Assembly: GCF_003385555.1 (NCBI RefSeq)
Contig: NZ_QOHR01000003.1
Span: forward strand, 1-64,000
DNA length: 64,000 nucleotides
Reading direction: 5' to 3'
Origin: Rhodosalinus sediminis
GTDB lineage: Bacteria; Pseudomonadota; Alphaproteobacteria; Rhodobacterales; Rhodobacteraceae
In this document: piece after piece, positions 8,692-16,612 of the stretch
Layout: each line of letters begins with the position of its first letter
How positions within the stretch are numbered: position 1 is the first letter of the stretch
Notes under the pieces: generated by a model
What the model was told of the DNA's origin: nothing
The model's database searches: none
Seen by the model: the letters and a program-made list of their open reading frames with translations, nothing else
Made by a program: the position numbers and the translations under genes

Positions 8692-9750
8692 ATGACGCAT
8701 CTCTGGGTCCGGGCGGAGGAGCGCGCGAACGAGCGGCGCGTCGGCATCACGCCCGAGGGCGCCGCGGCGCTGCTGGAGCGCGGCGTCGCGGTGACGGTGG
8801 AGGAGAGCGCCGACCGCATCCTCCCGACCGGGGGCTACGCGCAGGCGGGCTGCACCATCGCGCCGCGCGGGGCGTGGCGGGAGGCGCCGCGCGACGCGCT
8901 GATCTTCGGGCTGAAGGAGCTTCCCGACGACGGCACGCCGCTCGTGCACCGTCACATCATGTTCGGCCACGCCTACAAGGGCCAGCACGCCGGGCGCGCG
9001 CTGCTCGCCCGCTTCGCCGCGGGGGGCGGCACGCTCTACGATCTCGAGTATCTGGTGGACGCGGAGGGCCGCCGCGTCGCCGCCTTCGGCTACTGGGCGG
9101 GCTACGCCGGCGCGGCGGTGAGCCTGATCGCCCGGGCGGCGCAGGCGCGCGGCGCGGCGTGCCCCGCCGTGGACGCCTTCCCCGACAAGGCGGCGATGGA
9201 CGCCGCGGTGCGGGACGCGGCCGCGGGGCTGCCCGCGCCCTCGGCGCTCGTGGTCGGCGCGGCGGGGCGCGTGGGCACGGGGGCGGCCGACCTCTGCACC
9301 GCGATGGGGATCGCGCCGACGCGCTGGGACATGGCCGAGACGGCGCACGGCGGGCCGTTCCCCGAGATCCTCGCGCATGAGCTTTTCTTCAACTGCATCC
9401 TCGCGCGGCCGGGCACGCCGGTCTTCGTGCGGCCCGAGGACGCGGACCGGGGCGACCGCGCGCTCCGGGTGATCGGCGACATCGCCTGCGACCCGGACAG
9501 CGACTACAACCCCGTGCCGCTCTACGACGCGGCGACGACCTGGGCGGCGCCGGTGGTCCGGGTGCGCGAGAGCCCGCCGCTCGACGTCATGGCGATCGAC
9601 AACCTGCCCTCGCTCCTGCCGCTCGAATCCTCGCGCGACTTCGCGGGGCAGCTCTTGCCCTCGCTGATGGCGCTCGACAGTCTCGACGCCGGCGTCTGGG
9701 GCCGCGCGGCGGCGGAATTCGACAGGCATGTGAGGGAGGTGAAGCCATGA
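8692..9750 (+). CDS. Saccharopine dehydrogenase (L-lysine-forming)/lysine-ketoglutarate reductase-like
   Basis: A 352-aa protein of the alanine dehydrogenase/PNT-like fold, closest by pattern to Lys1 and LKR. Visible parts are the N-terminal RAEERANERRVGITPEGAAALLERG, the HIMFGHAYKGQ segment, and a central dinucleotide-binding loop ALVVGAAGRVGTGA. It should interconvert lysine plus 2-oxoglutarate with saccharopine. GGGAGG lies before the ATG. The 4-bp ATGA overlap with the next gene, a saccharopine dehydrogenase-like enzyme, suggests they are consecutive steps of one lysine pathway. Confidence 0.88.
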   Translation: MTHLWVRAEERANERRVGITPEGAAALLERGVAVTVEESADRILPTGGYAQAGCTIAPRGAWREAPRDALIFGLKELPDDGTPLVHRHIMFGHAYKGQHAGRALLARFAAGGGTLYDLEYLVDAEGRRVAAFGYWAGYAGAAVSLIARAAQARGAACPAVDAFPDKAAMDAAVRDAAAGLPAPSALVVGAAGRVGTGAADLCTAMGIAPTRWDMAETAHGGPFPEILAHELFFNCILARPGTPVFVRPEDADRGDRALRVIGDIACDPDSDYNPVPLYDAATTWAAPVVRVRESPPLDVMAIDNLPSLLPLESSRDFAGQLLPSLMALDSLDAGVWGRAAAEFDRHVREVKP

Positions 9751-10889
9751 CGATTCACTGGTGCGGCACGGGGCTTTCGGCGGTTCTGGGCCTGCGGCGA
9801 CTCATCGAGGAGGGCCGCGCGGTCACCGTCTGGAACCGCACGCCCGAGAAGGCGCGCGCGGCCGTGGGCGACCTGACCGAGGACATCCGCGCCTTCGATC
9901 TCGACGCGCTCGCCGCGGCGCTCGCGCCCGGGGACGTCGTGGTCTCCATGCTGCCCGGGGACTGGCACGTGCCGATCGCGGAGGCGGCGATCGCGGCGGG
10001 CGCGCATTTCGTCTCCTCCTCCTACATCGCGCCGGAGATGCGCGCGCTCGACGCCGCAGCGAAGGAGGCGGGTGTGGCGCTGGTCAACGAGGTGGGGCTC
10101 GACCCGGGCATCGATCACCTGATGGCGCACCGTCTGGTGGCGGACTACCGCGCGTCGGACGCCTTCGACCCCGCGAACACGCTCTCGTTCACGAGCTACT
10201 GCGGCGGCGTGCCGAAGCAGGCCAACGCCTTCCGCTACAAGTTCTCGTGGTCGCCTCTGGGGGTGCTCAAGGCGCTGAAGTCGCCCTCGCGCTCGCTCCG
10301 CGACTTCGAGGAGTTGCGCGTCGCGCGGCCGTGGGACGCGATCTCGAGCTACACCGCGCCGCTGCCCGCGCCCGAGCGTTTCGAGGTCTATCCGAACCGC
10401 GATTCGCTCCCCTTCATGGAGGAGTACGGCTTCGACCCCGACTGGCGGGTGAAGGACTTCGTGCGCGGCACCCTGCGGCTGGAGGGCTGGTCGGACGCCT
10501 GGTCCGACATCTTCCGCACGGTGGAAAGCCTGCCGCCGGGCGACGAGGGCGAGCAGGTGCTGCGCGACCTGTCGGAACGGCTCTGGCAGGCGCACGCCTA
10601 CGATCCCGGCGAGCCCGACCGCGTGGTGCTCTGCGTCAGCCTCGAGGCCACCCGCGAGGGCGCGCCCGTCTGGCACCGCACCTACGTCATGGACGCCTGG
10701 GGCGACGAGGACGGCACGGCGATGGGCCGGCTGGTGAGCCACATGGTGGCGCAGGCGGTGCGCTCGGTCGCGGCGGGCGAGATCGGGCCTGGCGTCTCGG
10801 CCGCGCCCTCGGACCCCGCGCTGGTGGCGCGCTGGATGGACGAGGTGGCACGCCTCGCCCAGCATCTCGAGATCGTGCACCACGCCTGA
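9747..10889 (+). CDS. Saccharopine dehydrogenase family protein (SDH/Lys9-like)
   Basis: A 380-aa protein with an N-terminal nucleotide-binding region (HWCGTGLSAVLGLRRLIEEG, about 3-25), the segment VVVSMLPGDWHVPIAEAAI, and the conserved LVNEVGLDPGIDHLMAHRL and SYCGGVPKQANAFRYKFSWS motifs of saccharopine reductases. It should convert saccharopine to glutamate and 2-aminoadipate semialdehyde. The start overlaps the upstream LKR-like gene. Plants fuse these activities in one protein; here they are two genes in tandem. A GC-rich inverted repeat follows the stop. Confidence 0.88.
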   Translation: MTIHWCGTGLSAVLGLRRLIEEGRAVTVWNRTPEKARAAVGDLTEDIRAFDLDALAAALAPGDVVVSMLPGDWHVPIAEAAIAAGAHFVSSSYIAPEMRALDAAAKEAGVALVNEVGLDPGIDHLMAHRLVADYRASDAFDPANTLSFTSYCGGVPKQANAFRYKFSWSPLGVLKALKSPSRSLRDFEELRVARPWDAISSYTAPLPAPERFEVYPNRDSLPFMEEYGFDPDWRVKDFVRGTLRLEGWSDAWSDIFRTVESLPPGDEGEQVLRDLSERLWQAHAYDPGEPDRVVLCVSLEATREGAPVWHRTYVMDAWGDEDGTAMGRLVSHMVAQAVRSVAAGEIGPGVSAAPSDPALVARWMDEVARLAQHLEIVHHA

Positions 10890-10897
10890 CACGACGA

Positions 10898-10920
10898 GGG
10901 CGCGCCGCGCGGGCGCGCCC
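10898..10920. terminator. Candidate hairpin between convergent genes
   Basis: GGGCGCGCC and GGCGCGCCC form a perfect 9-bp stem around a 5-nt loop, 8 bp after the saccharopine dehydrogenase stop. It has no T-tract, so termination is uncertain. Confidence 0.35.
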
Positions 10921-10952
10921 CTGATCCTGTCGCAGTCGCGAAACGGGCGAGA

Positions 10953-11354
10953 TCACTCGCCGTCGGCCGGGCGCTGCTGAAGCTCGATTTCCTCGTCCTC
11001 GGCCTGATCGTCCTCGAACTCGGTGACGTCCTGCACCGCGTCCGGATCGCCGGTCTCCTCGGCGCGCTCGGTGAAATAGTGCTCGGTCAGCACGAGCGTT
11101 TCCTGATCGCCCTCGACGGGCGTCTCGGCGGCGTCGCGGGCCTGTTCCTTCGGCGTCCGGATGTTGCCGATGAAGTCGCGCTCGGCCTCGTCGTAGTCCT
11201 CCGGCGCGACCTCGACGAGCGTCACCTCGTAGAGCTGGCCGTCGTCGTCGGTCATGTACATCCGCTCTTCGACGTCGACGTCCTGCGCGAGCGCCACGCC
11301 GGCGCCGAGGCCGAGGGCGGCCACGGTCGTCATCAGGGTCTTCACGGTTCGCAT
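10953..11354 (-). CDS. Acidic secreted protein of unknown function
   Basis: A 133-aa protein. The first 23 residues (MRTVKTLMTTVAALGLGAGVALA) are a Sec signal peptide; the mature part is very acidic (DVDVEERMYMTDDDGQLYEV and a tail rich in Asp/Glu) and without cysteines. It looks periplasmic or secreted. The start was set at the internal Met because AAGGAG lies 8 bp before it and the upstream 13 codons would spoil the signal peptide. I recognise no domain; the MYMTDDDGQLYEVTLVEV segment hints at a PRC-barrel-like strand pattern only weakly. Confidence 0.65.
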   Translation of the reverse strand: MRTVKTLMTTVAALGLGAGVALAQDVDVEERMYMTDDDGQLYEVTLVEVAPEDYDEAERDFIGNIRTPKEQARDAAETPVEGDQETLVLTEHYFTERAEETGDPDAVQDVTEFEDDQAEDEEIELQQRPADGE

Positions 11355-11451
11355 GATCGGCTCCTTTCCGTCGTGTCCGTTGTCGTCGGACACACAACGA
11401 AACGGGCCGGGCCGGGTTCCGTCGCGCCGCGCGAGCGGGGCGGCACGGGCG

Positions 11452-11769
11452 TCAGAGCAGGTCGTCTTCCGCCTCCTGCGGGGAGATGCCGAGCGCCTCG
11501 AGCCCGGCCTCGAGATTGTCCGACAGATGCGGCGTGCCGATCAGGTAGTCGGCGGTGGGCGTCGTCGCCTCGTGATAGGCGGTCGCCCGGGCCTCGTCCC
11601 AGTCCTCGGCCTCGAAGGCGCCGCGCCCGATCCACATGATCGCGACGAGCTCGGCCTGTTCGTCCTCATCCATGCGCTCCACGAAGGCGCGCAGCTCCGC
11701 CTCCGCGCGGTCGAGTTCGCGCCCCATGATGATGACCTGCGCGACCTTGCGGGGAGAGATTGTGGGCAT
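11452..11769 (-). CDS. DUF3775 domain protein
   Basis: A 105-aa cytoplasmic protein that matches DUF3775 across nearly its full length (ISPRKVAQVIIMGRELD at the start, AIMWIGRG in the middle, YLIGTPHLSDNLEAGLEALGIS at the end). Function is unknown. The start is the second Met, because AGGAGG 6 bp before it lies inside the longer alternative. It lies 39 bp after the SDR gene on the same strand and may be the last member of the sigma-controlled operon that starts at 16376. Confidence 0.8.
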   Translation of the reverse strand: MPTISPRKVAQVIIMGRELDRAEAELRAFVERMDEDEQAELVAIMWIGRGAFEAEDWDEARATAYHEATTPTADYLIGTPHLSDNLEAGLEALGISPQEAEDDLL

Positions 11770-11808
11770 CGGGGACCTCCTGCGGCTCACTCGGGAGCGC
11801 GCAGGATG

Positions 11809-12540
11809 TTACGAGAAGATGCGATAGTAAAGCCAGTCCGGCAGGAACTGGCCGCCACGGAAGAGCCACGAAAACACGGTCGGGAAGCTGTACTTTAAGC
11901 CGCCGCGCGACATGAACTCGAACATGCGCTGCGCCGCGTCCTCCGGCTCCATCAGGAAGGGCATGTGAAAGTCGTTCTTGTCGGTGAGCCGCGTGCGGAT
12001 GAAGCCGGGATTGGCCACCTGCACCTCCACGCCGGTCTTGCGCAGGTCGCAGTGCATGCTCTCGGCAAGCACCATGACCCCGGCCTTGGACGGCGCGTAG
12101 CCGACCGCCCCCGGCAGCCCCCGGAACCCCGAGAGCGAGCCCGTCAGCACCACGTGACCGCGGTCGCGCGCGACCATCGGCGGCAGGGCGACGGAGACCG
12201 CGCGCAGCGCGCCTGTGAAGTTGATGTCGCCCATGACCTCCATCTGCTCGGCGTCGATCTCGCGCGCGCTGAAGGGCCAGTAGGCGCCGGCGAGGAAGAT
12301 CATGCCGTCCACCTCGCCCGCTTCCTCGGCGGCCGCCTTCACGCTGTCGAGATCGCGCACGTCGAGCGGCACGGCCCGGGCCCGGCCGGGCAGGCGCTCG
12401 GCCAGCGCCTCGAGCTTGTCGCGCGAGCGGGCCGAGAGCACGAGCTCGACGCCGGCGCGGCTCATGCGCTCGGCGAGCGCCTCGCCGAGCCCCTCGCTCG
12501 CACCGATGAGCCAGTAGCGCTTGCCGGTCCAGTCCCTCAC
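11809..12540 (-). CDS. SDR-family NAD(P)-dependent oxidoreductase
   Basis: A 243-aa short-chain dehydrogenase starting at GTG, whose GTGA overlaps the stop of the DUF3833 gene. The cofactor loop is atypical (LIGASEGLGEALA, about 9-21); the catalytic Ser is in VLTGSLSGF and the Tyr/Lys pair in GYAPSKAG. The C-terminal part (RMFEFMSRGGLKYSFPTVFSWLFRGGQFLPDWLYYRIF) is hydrophobic and aromatic and may sit on the membrane. It corresponds by position to RSP_1087 of Rhodobacter sphaeroides. The substrate is unknown; a lipid is plausible from context. Confidence 0.88.
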   Translation of the reverse strand: MRDWTGKRYWLIGASEGLGEALAERMSRAGVELVLSARSRDKLEALAERLPGRARAVPLDVRDLDSVKAAAEEAGEVDGMIFLAGAYWPFSAREIDAEQMEVMGDINFTGALRAVSVALPPMVARDRGHVVLTGSLSGFRGLPGAVGYAPSKAGVMVLAESMHCDLRKTGVEVQVANPGFIRTRLTDKNDFHMPFLMEPEDAAQRMFEFMSRGGLKYSFPTVFSWLFRGGQFLPDWLYYRIFS

Positions 12541-13100
12541 GCCGCATCCTTTCTTCGCATGGTGGCCACCAGTTCGGCCACCTTGATCCCGTATTTGCGA
12601 AACTGGCTCCGGTTCACGATGGTTCCGGCCGGAGTCAGGTACATCCAGTCCGTCGTGTCGAGCACATGGCCCCCCGAGGCCGCGGGCAGGCGCAGGCGGT
12701 ATTTCAGCCGCACGGCGGCGCCCCTCTGCACGCCCTCGCCGTCGCCCACGACGTCCTCGGCCCGCGCCCGGATGCGCCCGTCGTTGCCCAGCGTCAAGTG
12801 CCAGGCGCGGTGCTGCACCGCGCCGCTGTCGTAGTCGAAACGCTCGCGCATCTCGCCGGTGTTCCCGTCCCAAGAGACATCGAACTCGCCCGTGAAGCGC
12901 GAGGCGACGCGCCCCGTCGGCCCGTAGATCACCCCGTCGCAGACGAGAGGGCCGTTCAGGTGACGGCGGATGTCGAAGCGCGGCTCGGCCGCGGCATAGT
13001 CCTCCGGCCGCTGGGCGAGAAAGCCCGCGAAGCGCGTGCGCGCCCAGACGAGGGCGATCGCCACGGCCGCCCCGAGGAGCGCGAAAATCAGCTGGTCCAT
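12537..13100 (-). CDS. DUF3833 domain protein
   Basis: A 187-aa protein with one N-terminal membrane segment (IFALLGAAVAIALVWA, about 5-20) and a DUF3833 body: FDIRRHLNGPLVCDGVIYGPTG, then TGEFDVSW and HTDWMYLTPAGTIVNRSQFRKYG-like strands. The body resembles a lipocalin-like beta barrel, so it may carry or bind a lipid at the periplasmic face. It overlaps the MFS gene by 13 bp and the SDR gene by 4 bp, and matches the RSP_1088 position in the RpoE regulon of R. sphaeroides. Confidence 0.85.
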   Translation of the reverse strand: MDQLIFALLGAAVAIALVWARTRFAGFLAQRPEDYAAAEPRFDIRRHLNGPLVCDGVIYGPTGRVASRFTGEFDVSWDGNTGEMRERFDYDSGAVQHRAWHLTLGNDGRIRARAEDVVGDGEGVQRGAAVRLKYRLRLPAASGGHVLDTTDWMYLTPAGTIVNRSQFRKYGIKVAELVATMRRKDAA

Positions 13101-14329
13101 GCGGTGTCCGTCCCCGTGTCGTCGTCCATCCGCTCGAGCGGCGCAGTGGCCAGAAGCGCGATGGCGATGAGTTTCAGCGCGCAGGGCAGCCCCGCGTAGA
13201 GGAGCGTGAGCGTCCAGAGCGCGCGCGCGTCGTTGTCGGTCCCGGCATCGAAGCCCGCCGCCTCGAGCGTGGGCAGGAGCGTCGCCGCCGCGACGGCGAG
13301 CGTGGCCTTGGTGACGAAGGACCAGAGGCCGAAGCCCTCCGCCGCGCCGGGCGCCACCGCCTCCAGCCGGCGCGCGAAGAGCGCCGAGAGCACCACCATG
13401 TCCGCGCCGAGCGCCGCGCCCGTCACCACGCAGATCACCGCGAAGGCCGGCCAGTCCCCGGCCCCGAGCCCCAGCGCGAAGACGAAGCCGAGAACCGAGG
13501 TGCCCATGCCGACGAGCAGCACCCGCCGCGCGCCGAAGCGGTCGGCCGCTTTGCCCCAGCCCGGCGCGCTGAGCGCCGCGGCGAGGAAGAACAGCAGGAG
13601 GAGCGGCCCCTCCATCCCCGGCGCCTGCAGGCGGCTTTCGACGAAGAACAGAAAGAGCGTCGAGGTCACCGCCACCGGCGTCGCGTTGACGAGCGCCACG
13701 AGCAACAGCCGCCGCGCCGCCGGGTCGCGCAGCACCGGCACGAAGCCCGCCGCCTCCGGCGCGGCGAGCGGCCCGCGCCACTCTCCGCGCATCGAGAGCC
13801 CGGCGGCGAGCGCCAGCGCCGCGAAGGCCAGCGCGAAGCCGGCGAAGCCCAGCCCCTCGGGCGCCACCGCCGCCGCGCAGACGCCGATGAGCGCCCCGGT
13901 CTCGCGCCAGCGCGCCACCCGCAGGTGCCCGCCCTGCCCGAGGTCGGCCGCCGTCGTCACGCCCTGCGCGTAGAAGGCAATGGTGAGGAAGCTGAACGAC
14001 GAGAAGACCAGCGTCAGCATCAGCGCAAACCACAAGAGCGGCGCGACCGGCGGTGTCACCGCGAAGAGCCCGACCATCGCCGCCGCGATCACCGCCACGG
14101 CGACGCCCACCGCCTGCGCGCGCCGCGCCTCGAGCGCGGCGGCGAGCCGGCCCAGCAGCGGGTCCTGCACCACGTCGAGGAGCCTGAGCCCGAAGAGCAC
14201 CGCGCCCAGCGCCGCGAGGCTCACGCCATAGTCGTCCACGTAGACCTTGGGCGCATGGATATAGAGCGGCAGGCCCGCCGCCGCGATCATCGCGGCGAAG
14301 AGCCCGTAGGCGGGCAGGCGATGGGTCAT
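13088..14329 (-). CDS. MFS transporter of the GPH/MFS_2 type
   Basis: A 413-aa inner-membrane carrier with about twelve hydrophobic segments. The N-terminal LPLYIHAPKVYVDDYG and RLLDVVQDPLLGRLA motifs are typical of the GPH (sodium:melibiose-like) subgroup. It starts at the Met whose ATGA overlaps the DUF1365 stop. Its position equals RSP_1089. Relatives such as MFSD2A move lysolipids, which would fit the lipid-modifying neighbours, but the cargo is not known. Confidence 0.88.
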   Translation of the reverse strand: MTHRLPAYGLFAAMIAAAGLPLYIHAPKVYVDDYGVSLAALGAVLFGLRLLDVVQDPLLGRLAAALEARRAQAVGVAVAVIAAAMVGLFAVTPPVAPLLWFALMLTLVFSSFSFLTIAFYAQGVTTAADLGQGGHLRVARWRETGALIGVCAAAVAPEGLGFAGFALAFAALALAAGLSMRGEWRGPLAAPEAAGFVPVLRDPAARRLLLVALVNATPVAVTSTLFLFFVESRLQAPGMEGPLLLLFFLAAALSAPGWGKAADRFGARRVLLVGMGTSVLGFVFALGLGAGDWPAFAVICVVTGAALGADMVVLSALFARRLEAVAPGAAEGFGLWSFVTKATLAVAAATLLPTLEAAGFDAGTDNDARALWTLTLLYAGLPCALKLIAIALLATAPLERMDDDTGTDTAWTS

Positions 14330-15087
14330 CGGGTGATCTCGGCCTCCGGCGGCTCGGGGCGCGGGTGAAAGCGCGCGCCCTTCCACCAGAGCTTGAGCGC
14401 CTGCCAGTGGATCAGCGCCAGCACCCGGCGCGAGCCGAAGGGCCGGCGCATCAGCATCGCCGCCAGCCCGCGCCCCGTCAGCGGCACGCGCCGCCCGACG
14501 AGCGTGGCGTAGAGCCCTCCGTCGTTGCCCGATCGGTAGTCGATCCAGACGCCCAGCCGGTCGGGCCGCACGTCGAAGCGGAAGGTGTAGCCGCCCTCCA
14601 CCGGCTGAAACGGCGAGACGTGAAAGATCTTGCGGGCGGCGAGCCGGTCGGACGGGCCGATGGGCCGCAGGTCGTCGTGGTGGATCAGGTAACAGTGCCG
14701 GTCGCCGAAGGTGTTGTTGACCTCCGCGATCACGGCGCAGAACCGGTCTTCGGCGTCGTGGCAGAGCCAGAAGCTCACCGGGTTGAAGACGTGCCCCATC
14801 ACCCGCGGCTGCGCCAGCAGGAGCACCCGGCCCGGCAGGTCGAGCCCCTGCGCCGCCAGCACGCCGCGCACCCAGGCCGCGCCGCGCCCGTGCCCGCGCG
14901 GGCCGCCGTGGTCGGCGTCATGCAGGGAGACGAGCCCGCCGCGGTTGCGCCGGAAGAGCGCGGGCGCCTCGACCTCCGCCGCCTCCGCGTCGATCAGGAC
15001 GTAGTCCACCCCGTAGCGGAAGGCGTTGTCGATCGCGCCGTGCCGGCCGTGCCACGTGTGGCCCGCGAGATGCTCGACCCGGCTCAT
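14326..15087 (-). CDS. ufaO: DUF1365 protein, likely furan-fatty-acid oxygen-insertion protein UfaO
   Basis: A 253-aa DUF1365 protein. The opening AGHTWHGRHGAIDNAFRYGVDYV, the central PRVMGHVFNPVSFWLCHD, and HVSPFQPVEGGYTFRF are hallmark blocks; the many His residues suggest metal binding. The R. sphaeroides homologue RSP_1090 is required for furan fatty acids, and the name UfaO was given to the protein needed to place oxygen in the ring; I take this mapping from memory. It overlaps both neighbours by 4 bp. Confidence 0.82.
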   Translation of the reverse strand: MSRVEHLAGHTWHGRHGAIDNAFRYGVDYVLIDAEAAEVEAPALFRRNRGGLVSLHDADHGGPRGHGRGAAWVRGVLAAQGLDLPGRVLLLAQPRVMGHVFNPVSFWLCHDAEDRFCAVIAEVNNTFGDRHCYLIHHDDLRPIGPSDRLAARKIFHVSPFQPVEGGYTFRFDVRPDRLGVWIDYRSGNDGGLYATLVGRRVPLTGRGLAAMLMRRPFGSRRVLALIHWQALKLWWKGARFHPRPEPPEAEITR

Positions 15088-16376
15088 GCCGCCACCGCGC
15101 CCGAGCGGCCGAGCAGCGCCTCGGCGACGTCGTGCGCCGAGGAGAGGCCGTCCTCGTGGAAGCCGTATTTCATCCAGGCGCCGCAGAACCACGTCCGGTT
15201 GGCGCCGTTCATCGCCGCCACCTCGCCCTGCGCGGCGAGCGCGGCGGCGTCGTAGACGGGGTGGTCGAACTGCACCTGCGCGTGGATGTGCTCGTCGCGG
15301 ATGCGGGGCGTCATGTTGAGCGAGACGAAGAGCGGATCGTCCTCGGGAATGGGCTGCAGCGAGTTCATCCAGTAGCTCACGCCGATGCGGTCCGCGCGCT
15401 GCCCCGCCGCCTCGGTGTAGTTCCACGACGACCAGGCGACGCGCCGGCGCGGCATCACCGCGGGGTCGGAGTGCAGCACCACGTCGTTCGGCTGATAGGC
15501 GATGCGGCCGACGGTCGCGCGCTCCTGCGGGGTGGGGTCGGCGATGATCCGCATCGCCTGGTCGGAATGGGTGGCGAAGATCACCTCGTCGAAGGCCTCC
15601 GGCTCGGCGCCGGGCGCCTTGACGGTCACGCCCTCGGGCGCGCGGCGCACCCAGTCGACCGGCGCGCCGGTGCGGATGCCGACGCCCACCCGCGCGAGCG
15701 AAGCCTGCAGCCGCTCCACGTATTGCACCGAGCCGCCCTCGACCGTGTACCACTGATGCTGTCCCGTCACCCCGAGGAGCGCGTGATTGCGGAAGAAGTC
15801 GAGCATCGTGCGCGCCGGGAAGTCGAGGATCTGCGCCTTGGGCACCGACCAGATCGCGCCCGAGAACGGCAGGAGGTAGTGCTCGCGGAAGCGCGCGCCG
15901 CAGCCGAGCCGCTCCAGCAGGGCGCCGACGGTCAGCCCGTCCTCGCGCGACAGGTCGTAGGCGCGCGCGTTGAAGCGCAGGATGTCGCGCAGCATCCCCC
16001 AGTAGCCGGGGTTCACGAGGTTGCGCCGCTGCGCGAAGAGCGCGCCGGGCGTGCGCAGCGCATACTCGAAGCGCCCGCCGTCGATCGAGACGCCGAAGCT
16101 CATGTTGGACTTCGCCACCGGCACGCCGAGCTCGTCGAAGAGCCGCGTCAGATGCGGGTAGTTCGCGTGGTTGAAGACGATGAAGCCCATGTCCACGGGC
16201 TGATCGCCGCGCTTGCCGGCGGTGATGGTGTGCGCGTGCCCGCCGAGGCGCGGCTCGGCCTCGTAGAGCGTGACCCGGTGCGCCCCCGCGAGGAAGTGCG
16301 CCGCGCCCATCCCGGAGATGCCGCCGCCGATCACGGCGATGCGGCGGGGGGCGGCGGGGGCGGATTCGAATGGCAT
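15084..16376 (-). CDS. ufaD: FAD-dependent amine-oxidase-like protein, likely fatty-acid desaturase UfaD
   Basis: A 430-aa flavoprotein with the dinucleotide motif IAVIGGGISGMGAA at about 13-26, YEAEPRLGGHAHTI for the FAD ribose, and the C-terminal GANRTWFCGAWMKYGFHEDGLSSA block. The family is related to phytoene desaturases. RSP_1091 of R. sphaeroides, in the same place next to rpoE-chrR, is required for furan fatty acids, and UfaD is the desaturase of that pathway (mapping from memory). The start is fixed by GAGGAG 9 bp before the ATG. It heads a five-gene overlapping operon under a likely ECF promoter. Confidence 0.85.
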   Translation of the reverse strand: MPFESAPAAPRRIAVIGGGISGMGAAHFLAGAHRVTLYEAEPRLGGHAHTITAGKRGDQPVDMGFIVFNHANYPHLTRLFDELGVPVAKSNMSFGVSIDGGRFEYALRTPGALFAQRRNLVNPGYWGMLRDILRFNARAYDLSREDGLTVGALLERLGCGARFREHYLLPFSGAIWSVPKAQILDFPARTMLDFFRNHALLGVTGQHQWYTVEGGSVQYVERLQASLARVGVGIRTGAPVDWVRRAPEGVTVKAPGAEPEAFDEVIFATHSDQAMRIIADPTPQERATVGRIAYQPNDVVLHSDPAVMPRRRVAWSSWNYTEAAGQRADRIGVSYWMNSLQPIPEDDPLFVSLNMTPRIRDEHIHAQVQFDHPVYDAAALAAQGEVAAMNGANRTWFCGAWMKYGFHEDGLSSAHDVAEALLGRSGAVAA

Positions 16377-16412
16377 CTGTCGTCTCTCCTCGGTCGGTGC
16401 GCGCGTCATGAC

Positions 16413-16441
16413 TGTTACGGAGACGCAGCATATCCGGATGC
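16413..16441 (-). promoter_or_regulatory. Candidate RpoE (ECF11-type) promoter for the ufaD operon
   Basis: Read on the minus strand: GCATCC (16441-16436), a 16-bp spacer ending TCTC, then CGTAAC. The predicted start of transcription is about 30 bp before the ufaD ATG. It mirrors the plus-strand site at 16465, with the same spacing and the same CTCCGTA end. Confidence 0.6.
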
Positions 16442-16464
16442 AAAAGAAAATTCGCCGCGACACG

Positions 16465-16493
16465 TGATCCGGTCGCGTCGGACCTCCGTACCC
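16465..16493 (+). promoter_or_regulatory. Candidate RpoE (ECF11-type) promoter for rpoE-chrR
   Basis: TGATCC at 16465-16470, a 16-bp spacer, then CGTACC at 16487. TGATC with CGTA fits the known motif of the R. sphaeroides RpoE group and implies autoregulation. Its position means transcription would begin at about 16500. Confidence 0.6.
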
Positions 16494-16612
16494 GTTACAT
16501 GTTAAGCAATGTCGACTGGCTGGACGAGAAGGCCGCGTGGCCCGTGGCGCCGCCCGACCCGCCCCCGGGTGCCGGGACGGTCGCGTTTCTGGGCGACGCC
16601 GCGTTGGCGCGG

